From contig NZ_LDJX01000001.1 in NCBI RefSeq assembly GCF_001306415.1, positions 186,001-250,000 on the forward strand: a stretch of DNA of 64,000 nt. Reading direction: 5' to 3'. This document shows positions 1-7,954 of the stretch, in pieces. Within the stretch, counting starts at the first letter, position 1; each line of letters starts with the position of its first letter. The notes below the pieces were generated by a model that saw only the letters and a program-made list of their open reading frames with translations, was not told where the DNA came from and searched no databases. This stretch comes from Croceitalea dokdonensis DOKDO 023 (lineage in GTDB: Bacteria; Bacteroidota; Bacteroidia; Flavobacteriales; Flavobacteriaceae). The position numbers and the translations under genes were made by a program.

Positions 1-506
1 GCCGGTCTGGCGAACCATCTATGGAACGGTCTCCATACATAGTGTCTGTTAAATGGGTTAATGAATCCAATATGGTGACTGAATATCCCACCGTTAAAGA
101 ACAATCGCATACCGCCTATCCGGTGCACAAAACCGTTTCTATAATTAATATTGATGTTGCCAATCTGGTTTACACGTCCATAAAAATCATAAAAAACAGG
201 AACGTTCTCTACTTGGATTACGGCGCCAAAATCATCAAACTGTACAAATGGGTTGTAATTAAACCCAGAGTTAAAGGTGATACCAAGGTTACCTACATTG
301 GCACCAACACCTACATTAATACGGTTATCCACATAAAAATCGAATTCACCGTCAGGAAACACAGAAAATGTGACCCCGTTTTCTACGAAAATGAAGGAAT
401 TACCTGCGTTAAAGTTGACGGAAGTAACCTTATTTTCTGCTGCTACGGCTTGGGTCATTAAAGAACCAAAAAAGACCGCTGTCAAAATACATACAAACTT
501 TCTCAT
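1..506 (-). CDS. Partial secreted hypothetical protein, C-terminus off the left edge
   Basis: Reading leftward from an ATG at 506, the frame stays open to the window edge (168 codons). The first 23 residues form a signal peptide (MRKFVCILTAVFFGSLMTQA), followed by mature protein rich in Asn, Gly, Phe and Tyr with alternating patterns such as FDFYVDNRINVG and VPVFYDFYGRVNQIGNIN, suggesting beta strands. The last visible part is aromatic and basic (YVWRPFHRWFARP). I believe similar proteins are widespread in Flavobacteriia, but I know of no function. The opposite-strand reading at 21-461 is a shadow of this gene. Confidence 0.8.
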   Translation of the reverse strand, partial: MRKFVCILTAVFFGSLMTQAVAAENKVTSVNFNAGNSFIFVENGVTFSVFPDGEFDFYVDNRINVGVGANVGNLGITFNSGFNYNPFVQFDDFGAVIQVENVPVFYDFYGRVNQIGNININYRNGFVHRIGGMRLFFNGGIFSHHIGFINPFNRHYVWRPFHRWFARP

Positions 507-714
507 CGTATAAGGTTTTAAATTTTGGAAGTAACCATTTACTTTCCGCTTAGTACATACCAAACAGCGTGCCAAATTTTATTTCCAACTAATAACTAAT
601 TAAAAATCAGTTAATTGTATTTTTTTAAATTGTTTTTGGGTTTAATGTTTAATGGTGAACAGTTATTAAATTTAACCTTCATGATTAACAACGGAACAAT
701 GGAAAGGGACTCGT

Positions 715-2442
715 TTATTTATTTTGAATTTTTGTGGATTGAATCTGGTCGAGTAATAAATCGATTCTTAACCAATCATTTCTTACATCTAGTTTTTTAG
801 CTTCTAATAAAACTTTTTCCGCTCTTGCTAAGTCTCTTTGATTATAGTATAATTCACCTAAATTTAATCGCGGGAGAGGGTTGTTTTCATTTAAGTAAAT
901 AGCTTTTATAAATTGGTTTTCTGCTTGATTGAAATCACCTAAGCCTTTATAAACCATTGCAAGTTGCTGATAGGCTAAATAATTATTAGACTCAAGAGTT
1001 ATAGCAATATTGAGGTCATTAATTGCTGATTCAAAATCTTTTATTTTACGAAAAACATTTTGGCGCATTATATAATTATTGTAATCTGTTGAGTTTTGGC
1101 GAATAGCTTTTTCGTGATATTCAAGTGATTTAGAATAATTACCTTTTACACTGTAATAAACCCCAAGATTAGAATAAACTAAATACTTAAGTTCAGGTTT
1201 TAGGGCCATGAATTTATCAAAATATTTTCCTGCGAACATCAATTCGAAGCCGGAAGGGGAATTATGGAGTTCATGTATTCCCATTCCCAGAAACGCTTCT
1301 GCATTAAGGCTATCAACTTCGATGGCTTTGTTGAAAAAAAACCTTGCGTTTTCATTTTTAGTGTTTAGGTTATGATGTAGTTCCGTAAAATTAGTCGGAT
1401 TTTCCCTTAGAATTTCTCGCGGCTCGATGGTTCCAACATATAATTTGGCTAAATCCAAATAAAATTTGGATTTCCAGGCACTATTATCGGTTATATTCAA
1501 ACCTTTTTTTAAAATTTCTTCCGCTTTATCGTATCTCCTATTTAGAAATTGGAGTCTACTCAGAAACAGATATGAGATAGGATTTACAGAATCCAATTTC
1601 ATAGATTTTTCCAAAGCAAAATATGCCAAACTATCTTGCCTGATTTGTATAAAAGTTTGACCGAAATATGCTAGTCTTTCACTTCTAGTTTTTTGAGGTA
1701 AAGAGTGATTTCCTACAACTTTATCAATTTCTATCAAAGTTCGATAGGTTTCACCTTTTTTTATAGAATATAAGCCAATCACCCAACTTTTAAGTGTTGT
1801 ATTATCAAATGATAGCGTATTGTCCAATTGGCTGGGAATAACGGATTGAAAAGACCTATCAAATTTTTTCCCTTTAAGCTCGATTGGTGAAATGACTGAT
1901 TTAACAAGAGATTCACTTATCTGATATCTATAACACACTTGGGCTTCCTCGCAATTATTTTTAATATCATTGACTAAACCAAAAATGACCAAATCGGCAT
2001 TGTGCTTTTCTTCAATTATTCTTGCCTCATACAGGTTTTTAGGTGATAATATTGAATCTGCGTAAAAGACATTTAAACTTCTATCATTTTGGAAATCGTC
2101 AGTGTTCAAAATATCTTCAATGGTTCTACCAATGCAGTAGGTATTCTTATCTGCAACAAAATCCTCAAAACGAAGAATTAAAATATTCAATGAAGTTGAA
2201 TCTTCGTCATTGAATATAGGCGTAAATACTTTCATTGTTTCTTTTTCAGGGTATTGCCATGACTCATTTGACTGAAACCATTTTGGAGAATAATTTACCG
2301 CCAATGGTATAAGAATTAAAAAGAAAATATAGTATATAGGCTGTCTTTTATGGTCATCACAATAGAAATTTTTCCCATCTACATTTCGTTTGCATCTTTT
2401 GAGGTTTAATAAGGAAGTAAGGCCTAAACATCTTCTTTTCAT
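715..2442 (-). CDS. Membrane-anchored TPR protein with an N-terminal Cys/His cluster
   Basis: A 575-residue protein in three parts. Residues 5-31 hold C5, C17, C28 and H31, with basic residues around them, like the short zinc-finger-like N-termini seen on Bacteroidota accessory proteins (possibly DUF5763). A single membrane helix follows at about 36-51. Residues 85-210 form a soluble domain (LNILILRFEDF, HNADLVIFGLV) that recurs upstream of TPRs in this phylum. From about 255 to the end are seven or more TPR units (for example YSKSLEYHEKAIRQNSTDYN, NQAENQFIKAIYLNENNPLP). It starts 10 bp after the uvrA stop, so it may be cotranscribed. The gene looks more AT-rich than uvrA. Function unknown; a scaffold or sensor role is inference. 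Confidence 0.85.
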   Translation of the reverse strand: MKRRCLGLTSLLNLKRCKRNVDGKNFYCDDHKRQPIYYIFFLILIPLAVNYSPKWFQSNESWQYPEKETMKVFTPIFNDEDSTSLNILILRFEDFVADKNTYCIGRTIEDILNTDDFQNDRSLNVFYADSILSPKNLYEARIIEEKHNADLVIFGLVNDIKNNCEEAQVCYRYQISESLVKSVISPIELKGKKFDRSFQSVIPSQLDNTLSFDNTTLKSWVIGLYSIKKGETYRTLIEIDKVVGNHSLPQKTRSERLAYFGQTFIQIRQDSLAYFALEKSMKLDSVNPISYLFLSRLQFLNRRYDKAEEILKKGLNITDNSAWKSKFYLDLAKLYVGTIEPREILRENPTNFTELHHNLNTKNENARFFFNKAIEVDSLNAEAFLGMGIHELHNSPSGFELMFAGKYFDKFMALKPELKYLVYSNLGVYYSVKGNYSKSLEYHEKAIRQNSTDYNNYIMRQNVFRKIKDFESAINDLNIAITLESNNYLAYQQLAMVYKGLGDFNQAENQFIKAIYLNENNPLPRLNLGELYYNQRDLARAEKVLLEAKKLDVRNDWLRIDLLLDQIQSTKIQNK

Positions 2443-2452
2443 ACATGAGGCC

Positions 2453-5230
2453 TTATATTTTCTCCTTTAGATACCCAGCCGTATACGACTCCTTACGTTG
2501 TGCTACTTCTTCTGGCGTACCTTCGGCAAGTAGGTGCCCACCATTTTCACCACCTTCGGGGCCAAGGTCAATGATATAGTCCGCACATTTTATCAATTCA
2601 ATATTGTGCTCTATTACCACAATGGAGTGGCCTTTGGCAATGAGTTCATTAAAGGACTTTAGGAGCTTTTTAATATCATGAAAGTGAAGTCCCGTAGTGG
2701 GTTCGTCAAAGATAAATAGGGCCTTTTCCTTAGTGTTGCCCTTTACTAAAAAAGAAGCAAGTTTAATGCGCTGTGCCTCACCACCGGATAGGGTAGAGGA
2801 GCTTTGCCCAAGGGTAACATAACCAAGCCCAACGTCCTGTAAGGGTTGGAGTTTTCTAACAATTTTGTCCTGCTTGTGCTCCTTAAAATGTGCAATGGCA
2901 TCATCAATGGTGAGCATTAAGATATCTGTAATGCTCTTTCCTTCAAATTTCACTTCCAGTACCTCTTTTTTAAACCGGTTCCCGTTACATACGTCACACT
3001 CCAAATGCACGTCTGCCATAAACTGCATTTCTACGGTGATTTCACCTTCGCCCTTACATTTTTCACATCTACCTCCATCCACATTAAACGAAAAGTGTTT
3101 TGCCTGGTAATTGCGTAGCTTGCTCAATTTCTGCGAGGCAAAAAGTGAACGAATATCATCGTAGGCCTTGATATAGGTCACCGGATTGGACCGTGAGGAG
3201 CGGCCAATAGGATTTTGGTCCACAAACTCCACATGTTTAATTTGACTAAATTTTCCATCAATTTTAGTGAATTGCCCCGCTTTTTCACCGTAACCGCCTA
3301 CGGCCTTTAGCATGGCCGGGTACAGTAGCTTTTTGACCAAGGTGCTTTTACCGCTGCCGGAAACCCCGGTCACTACCGTAAGCATGTTCAAGGGGAAGGT
3401 CACATCAATGTTTTTTAAGTTATTCTCCCGTGCCCCAATAATCTGAACGTAATTTTTAGAAATACGCCGTTCCTTGGGAACTTCTATCGCTAGGTTACCG
3501 TTTAGATAAGAGGCGGTTAAAGATTCTGATTTTAAAATAGAATTCAAGGGTCCGGTGGCAACCACCTTACCACCAAGGGTGCCTGCTTCCGGACCTATAT
3601 CAATGACCTCGTCCGCTGCTTTCATAATATCCTCATCATGTTCCACAACAATTACCGTGTTGCCCAAATCGCGAAGAGATTTTAAGACCGCTATCAGATT
3701 CTCCGTATCTTTAGGGTGCAGGCCAATACTGGGTTCGTCCAAAATATACATGGAGCCCACCAAACTGCTTCCCAAGGATGTGGCCAAGTTAATGCGTTGG
3801 CTTTCCCCTCCAGAAAGGGTATTGGACTTTCTGTTTAAAGTAAGATAGTTAAGCCCCACGTTGTCTAGAAACTCTAAACGGGTTTGGATTTCCTTTAACA
3901 ATCGTTTGGCAATGGTACTATCATGGTCAGATAGTTGTAGTCCGTTAAAAAATGGACCTAGTTCTTTAATGGGCAGTTCTATGATGTCAGAAATGGACTT
4001 GTTGCTAATTTTTACATAATCTGCCTCTTTGCGCAAGCGTTTGCCGTGGCAGCTCCCACATTTGGTTTTTCCTCGGTAACGGGAAAGCATCACCCGGTTT
4101 TGAATTTTATAGCTCTTTTCTTCGAGCTGGTCAAAAAACTTGTGGATGCCAATAAAATGGTCGTTACCATCCCAAACCAGCTGCTTTTGGTTTTCTGAAA
4201 GTTGAAACCAAGGCTTATGGATAGGGAAATCAAATTTGTAGGCAGCGTTTACCAATTGTTCACGGTACCAGCCCATACTTTCTCCGCGCCAGGGGAAAAT
4301 GGCCTCTTCATAAACGGATAGGGCCGTATTGGGAATGACCAAGTCTGGGTCAATGCCTATTACGTCCCCATAGCCCTCGCATTTTGGGCATGCGCCATAG
4401 GGATTGTTAAAGCTAAAAAGATGGACATTAGGTTCCAAAAATTTCATTCCATCCAGTTCAAACTGATTACTGAATTCCTGTTCCAATCCGGTATCAAGGG
4501 CTTCAACGCTGCACCGGCCCTTCCCTTCAAAAAAAGCATTATCTACTGCATTTCCCAATCGGTTCCAGAAATCCTCATCGTCCTTCACCACAATCCGGTC
4601 TACTACTAGATGAAATTCCTTACCAATATCTTCTGGAGCCTGATCAATCCGTAGTACCTTATTAAGGTATTTGATACGTGCATAACCTTGTTTTGAAAAT
4701 AATTGAAGTGACTTTAAGGTATCCCTGTCCTCCCTTATACGTATAGGTGCGAGCAATAGAAGTTTGGAACCCTCCCCAAAACCTTTGACATAATTGACTA
4801 CATGCGTAACGGTATCTTTGGTCACTTCCTTACCGGAAATGGGGGATATGGTCTTCCCAATCCTGGCAAACAATAATTTTAAGTAATCATATACCTCTGT
4901 AGTAGTGCCAACGGTAGAACGTGGGTTGGTGGAATTTACTTTTTGCTCAATGGCTATCGCTGGGGCTATGCCCTTTATGTAGTCTACCTTGGGTTTGTCC
5001 AATTTCCCCAAAAATTGGCGGGCGTAGGAAGACAGGCTTTCCACGTACCGGCGTTGCCCCTCTGCATATAAGGTATCAAATGCCAAGCTAGACTTGCCAG
5101 AACCGGACAATCCTGTAATGACCACTAGCTTATTTCTTGGAATGACAACATCTATATTCTTAAGATTGTGGAGTTTGGCACCTTTTATGATTATATGTTC
5201 CTTGGGATTTACATCTTTTAATAGTGTCAT
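2453..5230 (-). CDS. uvrA: Excinuclease ABC subunit A
   Basis: Damage-recognition ATPase of nucleotide excision repair, 925 residues from the chosen start, which is normal for UvrA. Two ABC modules are visible: Walker A GLSGSGKSS near 40 and GVSGSGKST in the second half, signatures LSGGESQRI and LSGGEAQRI, and two Walker B/H-loop sets. The C-terminal zinc module is complete (CEKC and CDVC). In the N-terminal zinc module only the second pair, CPKC at 281-284, remains. The start at 5230 (MTLLKDVNPKEH) is preferred to an in-frame ATG at 5251 because a TATCTTTG -7 box spans 5249-5256, so the upstream ATG would not be transcribed. Confidence 0.97.
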   Translation of the reverse strand: MTLLKDVNPKEHIIIKGAKLHNLKNIDVVIPRNKLVVITGLSGSGKSSLAFDTLYAEGQRRYVESLSSYARQFLGKLDKPKVDYIKGIAPAIAIEQKVNSTNPRSTVGTTTEVYDYLKLLFARIGKTISPISGKEVTKDTVTHVVNYVKGFGEGSKLLLLAPIRIREDRDTLKSLQLFSKQGYARIKYLNKVLRIDQAPEDIGKEFHLVVDRIVVKDDEDFWNRLGNAVDNAFFEGKGRCSVEALDTGLEQEFSNQFELDGMKFLEPNVHLFSFNNPYGACPKCEGYGDVIGIDPDLVIPNTALSVYEEAIFPWRGESMGWYREQLVNAAYKFDFPIHKPWFQLSENQKQLVWDGNDHFIGIHKFFDQLEEKSYKIQNRVMLSRYRGKTKCGSCHGKRLRKEADYVKISNKSISDIIELPIKELGPFFNGLQLSDHDSTIAKRLLKEIQTRLEFLDNVGLNYLTLNRKSNTLSGGESQRINLATSLGSSLVGSMYILDEPSIGLHPKDTENLIAVLKSLRDLGNTVIVVEHDEDIMKAADEVIDIGPEAGTLGGKVVATGPLNSILKSESLTASYLNGNLAIEVPKERRISKNYVQIIGARENNLKNIDVTFPLNMLTVVTGVSGSGKSTLVKKLLYPAMLKAVGGYGEKAGQFTKIDGKFSQIKHVEFVDQNPIGRSSRSNPVTYIKAYDDIRSLFASQKLSKLRNYQAKHFSFNVDGGRCEKCKGEGEITVEMQFMADVHLECDVCNGNRFKKEVLEVKFEGKSITDILMLTIDDAIAHFKEHKQDKIVRKLQPLQDVGLGYVTLGQSSSTLSGGEAQRIKLASFLVKGNTKEKALFIFDEPTTGLHFHDIKKLLKSFNELIAKGHSIVVIEHNIELIKCADYIIDLGPEGGENGGHLLAEGTPEEVAQRKESYTAGYLKEKI

Positions 5231-5248
5231 TCGTCGAAAAAATTTGGG

Positions 5249-5256
5249 CAAAGATA
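5249..5256 (-). promoter_or_regulatory. -7 promoter box of uvrA
   Basis: On the minus strand this reads TATCTTTG followed by C, a good match to the Bacteroidota -7 consensus TAnnTTTG. It lies 18 bp upstream of the ATG at 5230. No clear -33 TTTG is seen at the expected 19-21 bp spacing. Confidence 0.6.
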
Positions 5257-5328
5257 CGACTCAAGACAGTTAATGTCTATTTTTGGTATAGTTGACATCG
5301 ATAATCTAGCATCTCACAACATAGTTTT

Positions 5329-5357
5329 TTCAAGGCTTTAACCTTGAACTATATTTG
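5329..5357 (+). promoter_or_regulatory. Inverted repeat plus -7 box upstream of the ECF sigma gene
   Basis: TTCAAGG (5329-5335) and CCTTGAA (5342-5348) are perfect 7-bp arms around a 6-base centre. TATATTTG follows at 5350-5357 and matches TAnnTTTG. The repeat therefore fills the spacer where a -33/-7 promoter would be contacted, as an operator might. A -33 TTTG is not evident. The leader to the sigma gene at 5478 would be about 115 bases. Confidence 0.4.
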
Positions 5358-5477
5358 GGGTGTAATTAAATTCTTATAGGCCTATACAGAGATAATTACT
5401 TTTTTAAAATTTAACTAATAACTCAAAGTCCCACCCAGTGGTGGATTGACTTTACTATTAACAAAAAAGTAATTCGT

Positions 5478-6059
5478 ATGGAACTACAAATCGATGACTC
5501 GATACTCGTAAGCAATTATGTTTCTGGAGACGAAAAAGCCCTTGAAGTCTTAATCAACCGCCACAATCAAAGAATTTCCAGTTTTATCTACTCCAAGGTT
5601 TTGGATAGGGATATCACCGAAGATATTTTTCAAGATACCTTTATTAAAGTAATTAAAACGCTTAAAAAAGGAAGCTATAATGAAGAAGGTAAGTTTTTGC
5701 CATGGGTAATGCGTATTGCGCACAACCTTATCATAGATCATTTTAGAAAGAACAAGAGAATGCCAAAATTTGAAGGCAGCGATGACTTTAATATCTTCTC
5801 TGTGATCAAGGACGATAAATTAAATGCGGAAAAGCAATTGATCAAAAATCAAATTGATAGCGATTTAAGCCTGTTAATAGAAGAATTGCCAGACGACCAG
5901 AAAGAAGTATTGATCATGCGTATCTACAAGGATATGAGCTTTAAGGAAATTTCCGAAAACACTGGGGTAAGCATCAATACCGCTTTAGGCCGTATGCGCT
6001 ATGCACTCATCAACCTTAGAAAGATTGTAGATAAGAATAATATCGTTTTAACGAATTAA
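5478..6059 (+). CDS. ECF-type RNA polymerase sigma factor
   Basis: 193 residues, the size of a minimal sigma-70 factor with regions 2 and 4 only. Region 2 covers about residues 10-95 (DITEDIFQDTFIKVIKTL and the promoter-melting stretch FLPWVMRIAHNLIIDHFRK). Region 4 covers about 130-185, with the helix-turn-helix MSFKEISENTGVSINTALGR that reads the -35 element. No anti-sigma factor with a membrane helix lies beside it. The only companion is the 51-residue protein 62 bases downstream, before a strong terminator. The regulon cannot be read from here. Confidence 0.93.
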   Translation: MELQIDDSILVSNYVSGDEKALEVLINRHNQRISSFIYSKVLDRDITEDIFQDTFIKVIKTLKKGSYNEEGKFLPWVMRIAHNLIIDHFRKNKRMPKFEGSDDFNIFSVIKDDKLNAEKQLIKNQIDSDLSLLIEELPDDQKEVLIMRIYKDMSFKEISENTGVSINTALGRMRYALINLRKIVDKNNIVLTN

Positions 6060-6121
6060 TTTGTAGTAGAACGAACGGAGCAATATTTCCATCTTACCGG
6101 CGTTATCCTATCATAACAATA

Positions 6122-6277
6122 ATGCTAGAGAATATGGAAGAAATTTACTCTGAAGAACAAAAAACATGTAAAATCGCAAAAGCTAGACCTGAGACTATCC
6201 AGTTTTTGTTAGGATTTTCAAAATCGATGAGAGTCGTTGATTACAAGAATATGCAATTTGAAACTATGTTAAACTAG
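6122..6277 (+). CDS. Small conserved protein downstream of the sigma factor (51 aa)
   Basis: ATG at 6122 (alternative in-frame ATG at 6134) to TAG at 6275-6277. The product is acidic at the N-terminus and then reads KARPETIQFLLGFSKSMRVV, a compact helical pattern; no signal peptide or membrane helix. It sits between the sigma gene and a strong terminator on the same strand, so the two probably share a transcript. From memory, short proteins with a RPET-hydrophobic-LLxFSKS pattern follow this sigma factor in other Flavobacteriia, which supports a real gene. Function unknown; a small regulator of the sigma factor is one possibility. Confidence 0.7.
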   Translation: MLENMEEIYSEEQKTCKIAKARPETIQFLLGFSKSMRVVDYKNMQFETMLN

Positions 6278-6300
6278 ACTTAGCTTCCTAAAAAATGTTG

Positions 6301-6329
6301 AAAAGACCGCCTTTAGGCGGTCTTTTTTT
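6301..6329 (+). terminator. Rho-independent terminator after the sigma operon
   Basis: AGACCGCC (6304-6311), loop TTTA, GGCGGTCT (6316-6323), then a T run to 6329. The A tract before the stem pairs with the T tract, lengthening the hairpin. Confidence 0.93.
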
Positions 6330-6529
6330 GTTGGTTCGCCAAATGGGGTGTAACGCGATACATTTTTTATATATTAAATTATTTTGAGCAGCCCTGTTGG
6401 CCCCTATGATGTTAGGTAAGCGGCTTTTTGGCAATATAAAAGAGGTATGATGTTTAATTTCTGCACAATACCTCCAAATCTTATGAGGTTCATGCCGCCA
6501 TAATCGTAGCTAAGGTTTTAAACCTAATG

Positions 6530-7204
6530 TCATCCTTTTTTATTACTTGCCCTGGCTGACTTATGGTAGGCATTGGTGACGCTTTTTCTTCCAATGGTTT
6601 TGGTAATGATATCCTTTTCCAAATTCCACCCGCGGGCAGGGGAATATTCCCTTCCATACCAAATGATTTGCAAATGCAAATCATTCCAAAGTTCTTTTGG
6701 GAACAACCGCTTGGCGTCCCGTTCTGTTTGTACCACATTTTTTCCATTGGTGAACCCCCACCGGTACATTAACCTATGGATATGGGTATCCACGGGAAAA
6801 GCAGGAATGCCAAATGCTTGGGATACCACCACACTGGCGGTTTTATGACCTACAGCGGGCAATTCTTCCAAAAGAGCAATATCCTTGGGTACCTCACCAT
6901 TATATTTATCGATTAAAATTTTAGAGAGACCGTGAATTCCCTTGGATTTCATTGGTGATAGGCCAACTGGTCTAATGATATCCCGGATTTCCTCTACGCT
7001 CATCTTCACCATATCAAATGGATTATTGGCTTTTTTAAATAAAAGTGGGGTAATCTTGTTCACCCGCACATCCGTGCTTTGGGCGGATAAAAGTACGGCA
7101 ATCAATAAGGTATATGGGTCTGTATGGTCTAAAGGCACCGGAATGGTTGGGTAAAGTTCCCTAAGGGTTTTTATTGCAAAATTTACCTTGTCTGTTTTGG
7201 TCAT
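6530..7204 (-). CDS. nth: Endonuclease III family DNA glycosylase lacking the iron-sulfur cluster
   Basis: Bifunctional base-excision-repair glycosylase/AP lyase, 224 residues. The helix-hairpin-helix is LPAVGHKTA, giving catalytic Lys121; the catalytic Asp is D139 in FPVDTHIHR. The C-terminal region where E. coli Nth has C-x6-C-x2-C-x5-C instead reads YGREYSPARGWNLEKDIITK, and the whole protein has no cysteine, so the [4Fe-4S] cluster is absent. Start at 7204 (MTKTDKVNF) is chosen because a TATTTTTG -7 box lies at 7220-7227, downstream of the alternative start at 7237. Divergent from bcp. Confidence 0.93.
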   Translation of the reverse strand: MTKTDKVNFAIKTLRELYPTIPVPLDHTDPYTLLIAVLLSAQSTDVRVNKITPLLFKKANNPFDMVKMSVEEIRDIIRPVGLSPMKSKGIHGLSKILIDKYNGEVPKDIALLEELPAVGHKTASVVVSQAFGIPAFPVDTHIHRLMYRWGFTNGKNVVQTERDAKRLFPKELWNDLHLQIIWYGREYSPARGWNLEKDIITKTIGRKSVTNAYHKSARASNKKG

Positions 7205-7219
7205 TTTGTTTAATTTTAT

Positions 7220-7227
7220 CAAAAATA
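7220..7227 (-). promoter_or_regulatory. -7 promoter box of nth
   Basis: Minus-strand TATTTTTG, matching TAnnTTTG, 15 bp upstream of the ATG at 7204. It decides between two in-frame starts. Confidence 0.5.
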
Positions 7228-7249
7228 TGATAAACAAATAACTTGTTTT

Positions 7250-7708
7250 ATGAATACCTTACAAGTAGGGGATAAAGTTCCTGATTTTTCTTCCAAAGAC
7301 CAAGACGGCAACCCTGTTAAATTAAGTGACTATAAGGGTAAAAAACTTATAATATTCTTTTATCCAAGGGCCAATACTCCCGGCTGTACGGCAGAAGCAT
7401 GCAACCTAAGGGACAATTATAAAGAGTTGCAGGCTAACGGGTACCATATTTTGGGGGTAAGTGAAGATGGAGAAAAAAAGCAAGCCAATTTTAAAAATAA
7501 ATATGACTTCCCTTTTCCACTGTTGGCAGACGAAGACCACACAGTAATTAATGCATTTGGTGTATGGGGACCAAAGAAATTTATGGGAAAAGAGTATGAT
7601 GGTCTACATAGAACTACTTTTTTAATTGACGGGGATGGCACCGTAGCACGGGTAATTTCTAAGGTAAAGACCAAGGACCACGCAGCACAAATACTCGAGG
7701 AAGCTTAA
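7250..7708 (+). CDS. bcp: Thioredoxin-dependent thiol peroxidase (Bcp/PrxQ)
   Basis: Cytoplasmic peroxiredoxin of 152 residues that reduces hydrogen peroxide and organic peroxides at thioredoxin's expense. The active-site stretch is FFYPRANTPGCTAEACNLRD with peroxidatic Cys46 and resolving Cys51, the PrxQ arrangement. The rest follows the thioredoxin fold (ILGVSEDGEKKQANF, FPLLADEDHTV, RTTFLIDGDG). The shared intergenic region with nth (45 bp) places two DNA and oxidative damage functions back to back. Confidence 0.96.
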   Translation: MNTLQVGDKVPDFSSKDQDGNPVKLSDYKGKKLIIFFYPRANTPGCTAEACNLRDNYKELQANGYHILGVSEDGEKKQANFKNKYDFPFPLLADEDHTVINAFGVWGPKKFMGKEYDGLHRTTFLIDGDGTVARVISKVKTKDHAAQILEEA

Positions 7709-7954
7709 AAGAGACTGTTAGCAGGGCGTAACCTTAGTTTACCTGACAATTTACACCTGGTGCGCCCTGGCTGACTTTTATCATTACCAACTGTCACCAT
7801 CCTAAGCTATACCACAAGGGGGTTATTCCATTTTAAAAGGCACTTTTACATAGTATTGCATAAAACTCATCTAATGTTGTGGGCAGTGGGCTGTGAGTTT
7901 AAAATTACTTTCTGTAGTGTTCATGAGGTTGGAAAAACAGGTAATTTTGTCTTT

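Noticed and set aside
21-461. Plus-strand reading of 146 codons
   Set aside because: It is the antisense of the partial secreted protein, whose strand has a signal peptide and open frame to the edge.
7717-7776. Long imperfect hairpin after bcp (AGGGCG... CGCCCT)
   Set aside because: The stem has an insertion and no T run follows; too weak to call a terminator.
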